A stretch of 64,000 nt of DNA from VAXT01 sp038040395 (lineage in GTDB: Bacteria; Actinomycetota; Thermoleophilia; Gaiellales; Gaiellaceae): positions 253,040 through 317,039 of the forward strand of contig JBBPIJ010000002.1 in assembly GCA_038040395.1 (NCBI GenBank), given 5' to 3'. The translations under genes and the position numbers were made by a program. Below are positions 1 to 9,829 of the stretch, in pieces. Position 1 is the stretch's first letter, and each line of letters begins with the position of its first letter. The notes beneath the pieces were generated by a model that was given only the letters and a program-made list of their open reading frames with translations, did no database searches and was not told where the DNA came from.

Positions 1-205
1 GTCCGGACAGAGTCGAAACATGGCTTCAGGAAGCACTCTCTCGTGCCACAGGATCGCTTCTAACGATCCCTGCGCGAACCCGTGATGGTTCTTCATGGCC
101 GGGCTCAGCGCGCATCGCGAACCACTGCCGGGCTGTCGGTGCTCGGGCGACTCGTTGAGGAGAATGCAAGACTACGGGCCCGCCGCTCGCCGCGTAGGCG
201 CTTAG

Positions 206-877
206 CTAAGGAAGTTCAAAGCGATAAATCTCGCGGCCGGATGAGTCGCGGGCGACGATAGCCGCAGCCTCAATCGGCGCCCAGCCGCCTCCACTGTAAA
301 CGTTGTCGATCGCCTCAGCCCAATGAGTTGTTCCGGCTGTGTCGACTACGCCTATTGCGGCCACATTGTCAGCGGCAAAGCCGGAAAACCGTACAATCTC
401 GGCTCTCGCCCCTGGGGCTTTGTGAAATACAGAGCGGTCAAGGATCGGACTTTCGTCCGAAGGGAACCTGGGTTGCGTTGGATCAGGTCGGTTCTTGTCT
501 GTGCGCACACACGACCCGATTCCAAAGTGAGGCCCAGGTCCGAGCACCACGCCAGTGATATAGCAGAGGGCCCCATTCGATGATGTTCCAACGTAGTAGC
601 GTACTCCGGAGCGATTCGTGAGTTCCTTTACGCTCGATGGATCAACACGTAGATCAGAAAGAAACGCCAACTCACTTTTCGGCAACTGTTCAGCGTCAAT
701 CGGTGTCCCTCCGCGCGAGATATCCGACGAATTCTGCCCAGTACTTTTCTTCTGAGTACTGAGGGCAAGAGCGGTCGCGGATACAACGACGGCTGCGAAA
801 AGGCCGACGACAACCAGGAGAAAGCGTCCGGACAGAATCCAGCGCCGAGTTAACTTTTTCTTAAAAAACAATCGCAC
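206..877 (-). CDS. Membrane-anchored hypothetical protein, 223 aa
   Basis: No family recognised. The N-terminus is strongly basic (MRLFFKKKLTRRW) and is followed by one hydrophobic segment at about residues 15-40, so the protein is probably anchored by a single membrane helix with the remaining ~180 residues outside. The exported part starts with a low-complexity Ser/Gln/Asn linker and then a mixed-composition domain. It ends with a beta-rich stretch on a possible regulatory or binding fold. The ATG start overlaps the 3' end of the upstream secreted-protein gene by 17 bases, so the two are almost certainly cotranscribed and translationally coupled. Confidence is high that it is a gene, low on function. 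Confidence 0.7.
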   Translation of the reverse strand: MRLFFKKKLTRRWILSGRFLLVVVGLFAAVVVSATALALSTQKKSTGQNSSDISRGGTPIDAEQLPKSELAFLSDLRVDPSSVKELTNRSGVRYYVGTSSNGALCYITGVVLGPGPHFGIGSCVRTDKNRPDPTQPRFPSDESPILDRSVFHKAPGARAEIVRFSGFAADNVAAIGVVDTAGTTHWAEAIDNVYSGGGWAPIEAAAIVARDSSGREIYRFELP

Positions 878-1307
878 GACACTGAACGTAGGAGGAGTTG
901 CCTACATAGTAAAGGCACCAAGAGGCGTTGTACGGATTGATCGGACTCAAATCAACGCGCCGGACTACAGCCGGCGGATTATCGTCACTATTTACGCTGG
1001 TGATTATGTAATCGCCATAGCCAGTCGTCTCCATAAAGCCGAGTCCTATAAAGCCACCGCTGTTCTTTGCCACTTGTGTACGGTCCCAGTAGTTGAAGCC
1101 ACTGCAAGCCTGCCCGTCTGTGAACGGCGCCGCTGTGCAACGACCGGCCGCCGGTGTGTGCGGGGCAAGGAAGTTGTATCCGTAATAAGGTGTCGTGGAG
1201 GCCGAAGCCGGCGACGCAAAGAGGAGTGTCAGCCCAAAGCCAAGACCCACAACGAAACTTGCACGAGAGCGGGCGAAAATCTTATTCCTCCTGTTACGGT
1301 TAGTCAC
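861..1307 (-). CDS. Small secreted protein, 148 aa
   Basis: The protein begins with a basic region and a hydrophobic core ending in a classic Ala-x-Ala signal-peptidase site (ASPASAS), giving a mature secreted protein of about 110 residues. The mature part is rich in Tyr, Asn and Gly and has four Cys residues, two near C-A-A-P/A-C-S and two near W-C and Q-C, suggesting two disulfides. No family is recognised. The likely start is GTG (VTNRNRR). It is the first gene of a two-gene unit with the membrane-anchored protein downstream, with a 17-base overlap. Possible roles are cell-surface or effector-like; this is a guess from export signals only. Confidence 0.7.
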   Translation of the reverse strand: MTNRNRRNKIFARSRASFVVGLGFGLTLLFASPASASTTPYYGYNFLAPHTPAAGRCTAAPFTDGQACSGFNYWDRTQVAKNSGGFIGLGFMETTGYGDYIITSVNSDDNPPAVVRRVDLSPINPYNASWCLYYVGNSSYVQCRAIVF

Positions 1308-1567
1308 AAGCGTAGCATACTAAAGTAACCAGCGACTGCACTGATCTCGGTTGCGTCACGCAAGCTCACCGGGGCTACCCGCAGGCCGTGCCATCTGGTC
1401 CCCGCGCACCTCGTCACTTGTGAGTAGTAGTAGACGAAGCCGGAGCGGGCCGAGATGGAACCGGAAACCAGTCGGAAAGCTGCCGTCCGAACACGAGCCG
1501 AGCGGAGGCGAGCTGAGCGACAGGCGTCTGCTTCGCGCTCGGAGTCCTGTGCCTCATACGTCGGAGC

Positions 1568-1729
1568 ATGTCGTACTTCGCCGACGTCGGCGAGGTCGCG
1601 ATCTATTGCCCGGAGTGCGCGGAGCGGGAGTTCGGCAAGAAGACTTGCTAACGAGAGTCGACGCGCCAGAGCTCGCCGAGCCGCGGTTCGCGGCCGCACT
1701 CTGTACAGCTGACGGTCGCGAGCGTCCCT
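1568..1729. pseudogene. Zinc-ribbon gene split by a local inversion
   Basis: On the minus strand at about 1729-1651 the translation contains CTECGREPRLGELWRV. On the plus strand at 1568-1651 it contains YFADVGEVAIYCPECAER and ends at a TAA stop. Joined together these make one coherent small zinc ribbon with a CxxC knuckle at each end, the form usual in actinobacteria. Here the two halves face each other on opposite strands and meet near 1651. I read this as a gene broken by a short inversion. The alternative is coincidence of two Cys-rich shadow frames, but the complementary content of the two halves argues against it. Confidence 0.45.
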
Positions 1730-1799
1730 GTGGTCGGCTGCTTCACCGCGTCAGATCTCTCCTCTCGCCCGTATCCGCACTGCAGCGACGAGGGCGGAG

Positions 1800-2057
1800 T
1801 CAGGCCGCCTTGAGCGAGGCCTGCAGTGTCGACGTGAACTGGTCGAGGGTCCCAGCGTGGAGATGCTGGAAGAAGATGTCGTAGTCCTGCGGTGAGAGGA
1901 AGTGGAACGCGTAACGCCGTTCTTCTGCTGCCTCTTCGAGCATCTTGTTCACGGTCTCGAAATGGGACGTCGCCCACTTAAGCTTGCCCATTGCGATGTC
2001 AAGGATGCGCCGCGCGGGCTCTATGACCGCCGGCCTCCCCATCAGCTGACGCCGCAA
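1800..2057 (-). CDS. Hypothetical protein, 85 aa
   Basis: Short protein of mostly helical composition, without signal peptide or membrane segment. It has an amphipathic pattern through KLKWATSHFETVNKMLEEA and an aromatic cluster FHFLSPQDYDIFFQHL in the middle. Codon use is like that of neighbouring real genes and the reading is free of low-complexity artefacts. No family recognised. It sits in otherwise decayed sequence, so it could itself be a remnant of a longer gene. A second Met (MGRPAVIEP) six codons in is an alternative start. Confidence 0.45.
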   Translation of the reverse strand: MRRQLMGRPAVIEPARRILDIAMGKLKWATSHFETVNKMLEEAAEERRYAFHFLSPQDYDIFFQHLHAGTLDQFTSTLQASLKAA

Positions 2058-2959
2058 TTCAAGACCGTGATCGTCACAGACGCGCTCAGGCGAGTCGCGC
2101 AGACAGGCGCCCGCAAGGACTTCACGATCACGATCGTCGCCGTCGTCTCAAACGGTGGACCGCGCGACAGGGCAGCTGACGATCCTCTGCAGTTCGAGAG
2201 CGTGAGCCTGATCACCTACCAGGATCCCTCCCGCGGCCGGGATCCCCCTGCCGCAGCAGATCAGCGTGCCGCCGGGCTTGGGCCAGCCGATACCCTAGAA
2301 GGAGTCGATCGCTACCGGCAAGTTGGGCCGTGCGGCTCATCTGGCGCGCAGGTGGGGAAACTACGCTTGGCACATCGTGGCAGTGCTGGCCAGGTAGGCG
2401 CCTCAACGCTACCCTCGCGCAGGCGCCCCGTAGACTTCAGCCCGAGGTAATCGAGGCCGGGCTCCTCTTCTCGCGAGAGGGCGCCTTACGCTCGCAGCGG
2501 CCCCGGCGGCCTTAGCCCGAAAGCTCGCCCGGGGCCTGCTGCTCCGTCCGACCCCCGGCCCGCCCGGCTGTGCGCGTGATCGTCTCGTGCGCGGCCGCCG
2601 GTGGCGCTTCGAGCAGGTGGATCAGCCGCGTCGAGCGCGCGCTCGCGCGCCTCTAACGCCCGCACTATCGCTTCGACTGACTCCTCAAGGCGATTCAGCG
2701 GCCACGGTCTTGCGCTTCCGCTTCTGCCCGCTCATGGAATGTCTGCCGTGGACCCGGACACTGAGGCCGCCTGGCCCTTCTCAATTCAATCGCCGCGCTC
2801 GAGGAGCCATGGCTCACCTTGGGAGGCAGTCAGGGAGCGCGCCCCGTGCTCGTCACCCTTCTCCTTCTAAGTGTTTTGCCATCGGAAGTCATCGACGACC
2901 AAAGCCCAGATGCCGAGAAGAATCGCCGCTATTCCGACTACAACCGCTAGGACACGCGT
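2058..2959. other. About 900 bases with no supportable gene
   Basis: Reading frames here are open only through GC-driven absence of stops, and their translations are Arg/Pro/Ala-rich low-complexity sequence. A minus-strand stretch near 2215-2330 (around KPGGTLICCGRG) has protein-like texture but contains stops and no start, so it is at best a gene remnant. I see no RNA gene, repeat or hairpin terminator I would defend. Confidence 0.4.
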
Positions 2960-3340
2960 ATGCGCAATTTCGGGTGCACCGAGGACGATGCGGCGGCCGT
3001 ACGTCAACTTTTCGAGGCTCTTGACGCTGATGATCTCCTTGTTGGTTCCTTCCGACGGGCGCTCGCCGAAGCCGAGTCAGCGTCACGTTCAGGGGATCAG
3101 GACTACCTCGCCCTTTTTCGCATTCGGCTGCAGGAGCTTCAAGCCGGGCGCGATGAGCCGAAACCGATCCCAATTAGGCAAATTGAGATCGATCTCGAGG
3201 AGTGGTCGAGGCAGCGCTTCGAATTGCCGGACATTGCCAACCGCGAGCCGCGACGACGACGCCGGGTTAAAAGGAGAGTGACGCTTCGGAATCGTCCACC
3301 CGGAGAGTGGAATCGAGTTTGTTCATCGGCGGGACGCTAG
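2960..3340 (+). CDS. Hypothetical acidic helical protein, 126 aa
   Basis: Starts at ATG (MRNFGCTEDDAAAVRQLF). The first ~80 residues are acidic and helix-forming; the tail turns strongly basic (REPRRRRRVKRR). There are no membrane segments. The gene overlaps the next plus-strand reading frame by about 30 bases. No family recognised. Given the decayed DNA just upstream it might be the surviving end of a larger gene, but the N-terminal half looks like genuine coding sequence. Confidence 0.4.
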   Translation: MRNFGCTEDDAAAVRQLFEALDADDLLVGSFRRALAEAESASRSGDQDYLALFRIRLQELQAGRDEPKPIPIRQIEIDLEEWSRQRFELPDIANREPRRRRRVKRRVTLRNRPPGEWNRVCSSAGR

Positions 3341-3669
3341 GTTCGATTTCGCCGAATGGTCTGTCGACAGGCGTCCGTACTCTTCCGGAATGGCTCGTTC
3401 GCGTCGCGCTGGTCCCTCGTTCAAGACGACCGTTCTACTCGAAGCATCGTGATCTGATCGCCGCCATTGGGGTCGGCGCTGCATTCATCACAATCGTCAT
3501 TGCTCTACTGGCCACTGGAGAGGAGGCCAAGGAAACGGAGGCGGAGCGCGCTGCCCGTATCAGCGGGCAGTTCGATCACATCCTGGCGGAGGCAGGGCGT
3601 AGGGGCCGCGATGTCGAGGCCTGGCGGGGCGTGCACACAGACGTGACGGTTGACATCGGTAGGGAGTAA
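3307..3669 (+). CDS. Single-pass membrane protein, 120 aa
   Basis: Contains one clear membrane helix at about residues 49-69 (AAIGVGAAFITIVIALLATG), followed by a Glu/Arg-rich cytoplasmic-type tail of about 50 residues ending shortly before the large RHS gene. The start codon is GTG and is uncertain; a later start nearer the helix is possible. Function unknown. Same strand as the RHS gene 270 bases downstream, but no direct evidence for cotranscription. Confidence 0.45.
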   Translation: MESSLFIGGTLGSISPNGLSTGVRTLPEWLVRVALVPRSRRPFYSKHRDLIAAIGVGAAFITIVIALLATGEEAKETEAERAARISGQFDHILAEAGRRGRDVEAWRGVHTDVTVDIGRE

Positions 3670-3941
3670 CCCTGTTGCGATAGACGAAGGATCCCGCCAG
3701 TCGCAGTGGTCGGCTCAGGCTGCCTTCAACGTTAATGGGGAACGGCTTGACTGACCGCCCGCACGAGCGCCAGGTCGTCGCGGCGTTGCGCGCGAAACTT
3801 CTCGCAAACTCCACCCAGCTTGCACGCGCGTTATCGGGCCGCTCTTGACCTGAGTCAACGATTTGTAGTACGCCCTTGTGGACGGGGTCGGCGGCCGGCC
3901 CCAGAAGACCGAGTATTGCATCGAGCTTCTGGGAGGAAGAA

Positions 3942-6900
3942 ATGCGCCTGGCCATAGCTTCAATACGCGAGACTCGAAGCGGCGCACTTGCCGCCGTCGC
4001 CACGCTGAGTCTTCTTGTCCTGCTGCTTGTCGGGCTACCCGCGTCCGGCTCCGCCGCCGACTACAACGGCACGATCACGCCCAACGGTCCGCCGGTCACC
4101 GTCACGCTCAGTACGGCAGGTGATAACGCGTATCTGACCTTCAGCGGCACCCAGGGGCAGCGTGTCTCCGTCAACCTCACCAACGTCACGATCGGTACCT
4201 CGGCCTGTTGTTCGGCCTTCGCCTCAATTCGTAAGCCCGACGGCTCGAACCTCGTCGCCCCCAAGTTCTTCGGAACGGCCGGCGGCTTTCTCGACACCGT
4301 CGCACTGCCTAGTTCGGGCACTTACACGATCTTCATTGATCCCCAGGGGTCGGCAACCGGCAGTGTCACAGTCACCGTTTACGACGTTCCCGCTGACGTC
4401 AGCGGTGCGATCACGATCGGTGGCGTGAAGGTCCCGATCTCGCTCGCGACGCCGGGCCGAAATGCTCGTCTGAGCTTCGAGGGCGCCGCTGGGCAGATCG
4501 TTCGCCTGACGACGAGCGAGGTCACGATTGGCACGTCGGCATGCTGCTCGGCTTGGGCCTCCATCGAGAATCCGGACGGGTCAACACTCGGTGTCGCCCA
4601 ATTCTTCGGCACCGTCGGCAGCACCTTCACTCGCACGCTCACCGCCTCGGGTTCGCACTCGGTGTTCATCAACCCGGTCGACGCGAATACGGGGAACGTC
4701 AAGGTGACGCTCTCGATTGGGGGCGTTTCACCGGCTGATAGTGGGCATGTAAAGACGCTAACGCCTGTCCTGCGCGTGGATCCGGGCGCGACCCCGAACA
4801 CGGACTACTACTTCGAAGTAGCAACCGATTCGGCGTTCACGAATGTCGTCAATGCCTCGGGTGCGCTGCCAACGACCAATAGCTACCGCGTCCTTCCGGC
4901 CGCCCTCAAGGACGCAACGACGTACTACTGGCGCTGGAAGACGACCGGCGGCAGTTGGAGCACGGCCCGAACATTCGTAACGAGCCGAGAGATGTTCGGA
5001 GTAAGAGAGGAATGGTCAATGTGGTCCGAGGGCGCCCTTGCCGTCAACAAGGTGACTGGAAACCTCGTGCTCTCATTGCCCGGGCCAAATTATCCGACCG
5101 CGGTCAGCTCGATGGGTGCCGCGGTGACCTACAACTCCCTCGATTCGCGCAATCGCGGTCTCGGGGCGGGGTGGATGGTCAACGGCGGAGATGAGGATGC
5201 AATGGGTCCGACGCGACTCGTTGACCTCCACCTCCTGCAGGGGGAGGAGAAGATGGACGCCGCCGACGTCTTCTTCGGCGACGGCGGTTCGATCCTGTTC
5301 AGTCACGTGGGGCAGACAAACAGCTACGTCGCCGGGCCCGGCGACGAGGCGCTACTCAGCAAGAACGCGGACGGTAGCTGGACGCTCATCGATGCAGACG
5401 GCTCTCTTTACACGTTCGGCATCGCGAACGCGACAAGCGGGCTAGCGACGCTGACGGGTATCGAGGTCGTCGAAGCGGGTCCGGGAAAAGGAAAGCTCAC
5501 CTACGCGTTCTCGACCCAGGAGCCGAGCAAGGTCACGAGTGTTACCGACGGCGCCGGTCGCGCGCTCACCTTTACCTGGAACAGCCTTAACGCCAGTGCG
5601 TGCAACGACGCGATCCTCTGCATCACTGGTCCAGACAATGTGCGCTGGCGCTACATCGGCGACGGCGCGGGCGGGACGAGCGGCCGGCTCATACGCGTCA
5701 ACAACGGCACGCGCGACATCGCGGCCGTCGAGTACGACCCTGTTGGGATGGTCTACAAGCTTCGAAATGCCAACGATCTCGACCCGACCGCTGCCAGCCC
5801 CGGCTACGACCCCTTGCACGAGATTACGATCGCCCACTGCTGCGGAACCGGGACCAACCGTCGCGTGATGTGGATCAGTGACGGTCCGATCACGAGCCAG
5901 GGCGGGACGAGCTCGACGACCTGGTTCGACTACTACCCAGGGAGTGTCTCGACGACGCCAACGCGAGCAGCGCACGGATCACTGCCGGCCGGAACGAGCC
6001 GCACTGCCGCCGGCTACGCGACCGTGAAGCCCCCGCGACAGCACGCCGAACCAAATCCGAAGTTCATCAAGAGCTACTACGACGACCAAGGGCGCGAAAT
6101 CGAGAAGGTCGACATTCTTGGGAACGTGACAATGGCCGGGTACGACGCTCGCAATCACAAGACGTGGAGTGAGGACGAGGACGGCAATCCAACCGACTAC
6201 AGCTGGGACCCCGCAGACGACGTTCTGCTGACAACGACAGGTCCCGATCCTGACGGTGCCGGGCCGCAGGGACGGCCGGTGACAACCAACCGCTACGACG
6301 AGAAACAAATCGGCACGAGCTCGACGCCGGGCGCTGCCCTCGAGGGTCTGCAGGCGTCGTACTACGAAAATGCAAATCTTGCTGGTCGTCCCAAGGTCCG
6401 CCAGACCGACGCCTCCGTTGACTTCAGCTGGGGTACGGGCGGTCCCTCAGTGCTTCCGGGCGTCAGCGACAACTTCTCTGTCCGCTGGGTTGGCAATCTG
6501 ATCGTTACTTCAGCGGGGAGCTACACCTTTTCAACAAACGCCGATGACGGGACTCGTCTTACGATCGACGGCATTCAGGAGATCGAGAACTGGGTCGAAC
6601 AGTCCGTAGCGGTGGTGAATTCGCGCCCGGTAACCCTCTCGGCAGGGGCACACAAGATCCTTCTCGAGTACTTCGACGCGACTGGCCCTGCTCAAGTCCA
6701 GCTGCGCTGGTCGTGCTCGGCGTGCAGCCCTAGCGTGCCTTTGCAGACGATCCCGGCGTCGGCTCTTCATCCGGGATGGCTCAACCAGACCTCGACGGTC
6801 TCACCCCTTGGCAATGTTGCGTTCAATCACTTCGCAGTTCCCTCTGGGCAGCGTGGCGATTACATCCTCGTTCGGCTCGCCGACGGGACGAACGTGATCA

Positions 6901-8978
6901 CGAGCTACGCATATGACGCCTACGGCCGCGTGACCCAGAAGGTGATGCCGAAGGGGAATGCCGGTCGGACGCTCGACGCTCAAGGCAACTTGCAGGGCAC
7001 TCCTGATCTGACGTATGCGACTTCATGGATCTACTACGGACCAACCGACACTGCTGCTCCTCCCTCCGCGTGCGGAGGCGGTACAGCGGTCAGTCAAGGC
7101 GAGCTACTCAAGGAAATTAGTCCCCGCGGCGTGGCCACCACGACGAACGTTTACAACCTTGCGGGAAAGCCGATAGCGATCACCAAGGGCGTTGGAACGA
7201 CCTGCCGCACGTACGATTCAGAAGGCGGCGTGACTAGCCAAAGCGCCCCCGGCGACCCACAACCGACGACGTATACATACGACCCGGCTGGTGCTTTGCG
7301 CACTGCTCAAAACGATGCCGGTACGGTGACTAACGAGTACGACGAGGTTGGGCGCGTCAAGCGGACGGTCGACTCCTTTGGGGCCGAGGAAACCTTTGAG
7401 TACGACCGTGAGGGAAATCTAACTCGGCGGGTCGCCGCCGTCGGAGCGTTGTCCTCTAACCCGAACTACGTGACGACTTACACCTATGACGAGGCCAACA
7501 GGCTGATAAGTCTGACTGATCCTGCTAGCCGTACGTACAACATGACCTACAACAATCGAGGCAACTTGCGGGCGGTTCAGTATCCGAATGGGACGTTCGC
7601 GTGGAATGACTACGGCCCGGCCGGCAGGCTCACCGGCGTTTACAACCGCCACGGCACGCTCCCATCGCCACTTCCCGGATCAGTCCCCGCCGACTCTCAG
7701 GGCAGCCCGATTGTCGACTTCGCCTACTCGTACGACCTAGAGGGCAGAAGGACTCAAGAGGTTCGAAGCGGTGGTGGCCTGTTGAGCTCGACGACGGGCT
7801 ACGCATACGACACCCTCGGGCGCTTGAGCGAGCTGACGCAACCCGACGGCACCCTGCGTCGGTACTTCTTCGACCTCGACTCGAACCGCACCCAGATCAC
7901 TGACAATGGCCAGACCGTTGCTGCCTACACCTACGATCCCAACAGCTCGGGTAGCGCGGGTGTTGACCAGCTGACGTCCGTGGTCGAAGGCGGGCAGACG
8001 AGAACCTTCTCTCACCGACAAGACGGCGAAATGACGCAACGCGGGTCGGACACACTCACCTGGGACGGGTGGGGTCGGAACACCGGCGGGACCTTCGGTG
8101 GATCCACGCTCAGCTATCAGTTCGATCCGACGGGATTTCGCCGTAAGCGTGAATCCCAGCCGAGCGGGACTATCACGCATTACCGTTTGGGCGGCCTTTT
8201 TCAGACGAATTCGTCAGGCGCTATCCAGCTCACCGACGTTGAAGGGTCGCAGGGAGACCTGGCCCACTATCTTGGTGCGCCGACTACTTCAACCACGGTC
8301 TCCTACCTCTATTACAACGCCCACGGTGATGCCACCGCTACCGCTGATCAATCAGGGACTCGTACGAGCGCGACGACATACGACCCGTTCGGAGTTCCGC
8401 AACAGTCCCAACCTTCGGACACCACCGTCGAGGGGTTCACTGGCCGTTGGAACAAGAAGCTAGATACGACGGCATCGATCGTGGAGATGGGCGCGCGTCC
8501 CTACGATCCCGCCCTCGGACGATTTCTCGCGATCGACCCCGTCGACAGTGGTGGACTCGGCGCTTATGACTATGTGGGCCAAGATCCTTGCGATAAGTTT
8601 GACCTCGAAGGCACTCGGCTCGATCCAGGCGAGTCGACGGCTGGTAGTAATTGCCCGGGCGGCGTGCGGGTATTTGCAGTGGTCTACCGTGGAGGAGTCG
8701 GTCCCGGATCGCTGGTGCTCACGATTACGGGAGTGTTCGGTAGAAACATTGACTCCGTCAGTGGTTCCGTTGGTGCCATCTGGACAAAGACGCGAACCCC
8801 GAAGGTTCCGTTCTATGCTCAACCGAAGGGAAGATTCAAGAGGAAATCGAAGGTCCTAAACTCCCAGTTCGTCCTGCCGGCAATAGCAAGAGGAACTGTC
8901 GTAGACATACACATCACCGTTCGTCTCAGTGATGGTGAGATCTGTACGTATAAAGACAGACGCGTAGTCGAAGGCTAG
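3942..8978 (+). CDS. Secreted RHS-repeat protein with PA14 domain, 1678 aa
   Basis: The ATG at 3942 is preceded by a strong GGGAGGAAG ribosome site and opens a signal peptide (LLVLLLVGLPASGSAAD). After it come two tandem copies of a ~110-residue beta-sandwich domain, each carrying GTSACCS (residues ~40-150 and ~155-260), and a fibronectin-like segment. The RHS shell begins near residue 350. A PA14 carbohydrate-binding-type domain is inserted at about 800-926, followed by many YD/RHS repeats (YxYDxxGR types). The RHS core signature GRFLAIDPV lies near 1526, and after it a variable C-terminal region of ~120 residues. In RHS proteins that tail is often a toxin released inside the shell. This one is beta-rich and I do not recognise it. 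Likely exported or surface-displayed. The following gene may be its partner or immunity protein. Confidence 0.9.
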   Translation: MRLAIASIRETRSGALAAVATLSLLVLLLVGLPASGSAADYNGTITPNGPPVTVTLSTAGDNAYLTFSGTQGQRVSVNLTNVTIGTSACCSAFASIRKPDGSNLVAPKFFGTAGGFLDTVALPSSGTYTIFIDPQGSATGSVTVTVYDVPADVSGAITIGGVKVPISLATPGRNARLSFEGAAGQIVRLTTSEVTIGTSACCSAWASIENPDGSTLGVAQFFGTVGSTFTRTLTASGSHSVFINPVDANTGNVKVTLSIGGVSPADSGHVKTLTPVLRVDPGATPNTDYYFEVATDSAFTNVVNASGALPTTNSYRVLPAALKDATTYYWRWKTTGGSWSTARTFVTSREMFGVREEWSMWSEGALAVNKVTGNLVLSLPGPNYPTAVSSMGAAVTYNSLDSRNRGLGAGWMVNGGDEDAMGPTRLVDLHLLQGEEKMDAADVFFGDGGSILFSHVGQTNSYVAGPGDEALLSKNADGSWTLIDADGSLYTFGIANATSGLATLTGIEVVEAGPGKGKLTYAFSTQEPSKVTSVTDGAGRALTFTWNSLNASACNDAILCITGPDNVRWRYIGDGAGGTSGRLIRVNNGTRDIAAVEYDPVGMVYKLRNANDLDPTAASPGYDPLHEITIAHCCGTGTNRRVMWISDGPITSQGGTSSTTWFDYYPGSVSTTPTRAAHGSLPAGTSRTAAGYATVKPPRQHAEPNPKFIKSYYDDQGREIEKVDILGNVTMAGYDARNHKTWSEDEDGNPTDYSWDPADDVLLTTTGPDPDGAGPQGRPVTTNRYDEKQIGTSSTPGAALEGLQASYYENANLAGRPKVRQTDASVDFSWGTGGPSVLPGVSDNFSVRWVGNLIVTSAGSYTFSTNADDGTRLTIDGIQEIENWVEQSVAVVNSRPVTLSAGAHKILLEYFDATGPAQVQLRWSCSACSPSVPLQTIPASALHPGWLNQTSTVSPLGNVAFNHFAVPSGQRGDYILVRLADGTNVITSYAYDAYGRVTQKVMPKGNAGRTLDAQGNLQGTPDLTYATSWIYYGPTDTAAPPSACGGGTAVSQGELLKEISPRGVATTTNVYNLAGKPIAITKGVGTTCRTYDSEGGVTSQSAPGDPQPTTYTYDPAGALRTAQNDAGTVTNEYDEVGRVKRTVDSFGAEETFEYDREGNLTRRVAAVGALSSNPNYVTTYTYDEANRLISLTDPASRTYNMTYNNRGNLRAVQYPNGTFAWNDYGPAGRLTGVYNRHGTLPSPLPGSVPADSQGSPIVDFAYSYDLEGRRTQEVRSGGGLLSSTTGYAYDTLGRLSELTQPDGTLRRYFFDLDSNRTQITDNGQTVAAYTYDPNSSGSAGVDQLTSVVEGGQTRTFSHRQDGEMTQRGSDTLTWDGWGRNTGGTFGGSTLSYQFDPTGFRRKRESQPSGTITHYRLGGLFQTNSSGAIQLTDVEGSQGDLAHYLGAPTTSTTVSYLYYNAHGDATATADQSGTRTSATTYDPFGVPQQSQPSDTTVEGFTGRWNKKLDTTASIVEMGARPYDPALGRFLAIDPVDSGGLGAYDYVGQDPCDKFDLEGTRLDPGESTAGSNCPGGVRVFAVVYRGGVGPGSLVLTITGVFGRNIDSVSGSVGAIWTKTRTPKVPFYAQPKGRFKRKSKVLNSQFVLPAIARGTVVDIHITVRLSDGEICTYKDRRVVEG

Positions 8979-9003
8979 GTGCGCGAACGAGGAGAATCGA
9001 CGT

Positions 9004-9570
9004 ATGGAACCCACGCGTAGCTGGTTCGTATCGCAGTTGCTACTAAGCGACACTGTCGCTAGCTCGATCCCCCTTGTGCAGATGCTTTCCGTCTTTCGTC
9101 GTCCTCGACTCGAGAAGGACACGGTATCCCCACCGGTGGCCAAGCGCCTACGTGTGCTGAGCGAAGCCGCTGAGGGTGAATTACTCCTAGATGAAACGCG
9201 CCTACTTCTACGAGCGAACGAGCCAGACGTTGAGGTATTTGCCGTTCCGACCAGAGACGGCGCCATCCTGTGCATTAGCGATCTTCACGGAGTTAGCGCG
9301 CCGTTTGTTACCGGCCTTATCAAACATGTGTTCTGGACGGCTGAGTTCATCCAAAGAGGCGCACACGAGGGAACATTCGTTCTTCATGGCCTGGTCTCCG
9401 ATGAGGTAGAAGGAGTCACACTCATTGCGGCCGACTTCGAAGAGTCGGCGATCGTCGGCGAAAACGCATTTGTTCTCGTGAAGCGAGCCACGCATGTTGA
9501 GCAATCCGACCTTCATGCTCTGCGGCTGAGGCTGCGTGACGGACCTTCCGTACTGGTCGACCTCGCTTGA
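9004..9570 (+). CDS. Hypothetical protein downstream of RHS, 188 aa
   Basis: Begins at ATG 9004 with a GAGGAG ribosome site, 25 bases after the RHS stop codon, so the two genes are very likely cotranscribed. No signal peptide or membrane segment: it should be cytosolic, as expected of an immunity protein, although its family is not recognised. Composition is mixed alpha/beta and acidic overall, with a central hydrophobic stretch around ILCISDLHGVSAPFVTGLI. The assignment as RHS partner rests on position only. Confidence 0.7.
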   Translation: MEPTRSWFVSQLLLSDTVASSIPLVQMLSVFRRPRLEKDTVSPPVAKRLRVLSEAAEGELLLDETRLLLRANEPDVEVFAVPTRDGAILCISDLHGVSAPFVTGLIKHVFWTAEFIQRGAHEGTFVLHGLVSDEVEGVTLIAADFEESAIVGENAFVLVKRATHVEQSDLHALRLRLRDGPSVLVDLA

Positions 9571-9655
9571 CGCTGGCGAGACTGAAGAGGGTCGCCACGC
9601 CAGAGTTCCAGAGCAGGGTTGACGGACCGGGGGTCCCTCATAACATGAGAAGGGA

Positions 9656-9829
9656 ATGAAACGAGCCGCCCTAGTCGCCGCCGCACTGGCCGCGTTGTTC
9701 ATCGCAGGTCTCAACTTGCCGCGCTCTCACGAGACCTCAAAGCCTGAGACGAGGGTTACGACGTCGTATGAGATTCACTTGGTCTCGTCAGGCTTCGCGG
9801 ATAGCCACCGGCCCGCGCTCAACAAGTAG
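9656..9829 (+). CDS. Small secreted or membrane peptide, 57 aa
   Basis: A short gene. ATG at 9656 is preceded by AGAAGGGA. The product starts MKRAALVAAALAALFIAGL, a textbook basic N-terminus plus hydrophobic core, and continues with a polar ~35-residue tail to a TAG stop. It could be an exported peptide or a single-pass microprotein with the tail outside. No family recognised; placed on the same strand as the RHS gene and its neighbour. Confidence 0.5.
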   Translation: MKRAALVAAALAALFIAGLNLPRSHETSKPETRVTTSYEIHLVSSGFADSHRPALNK

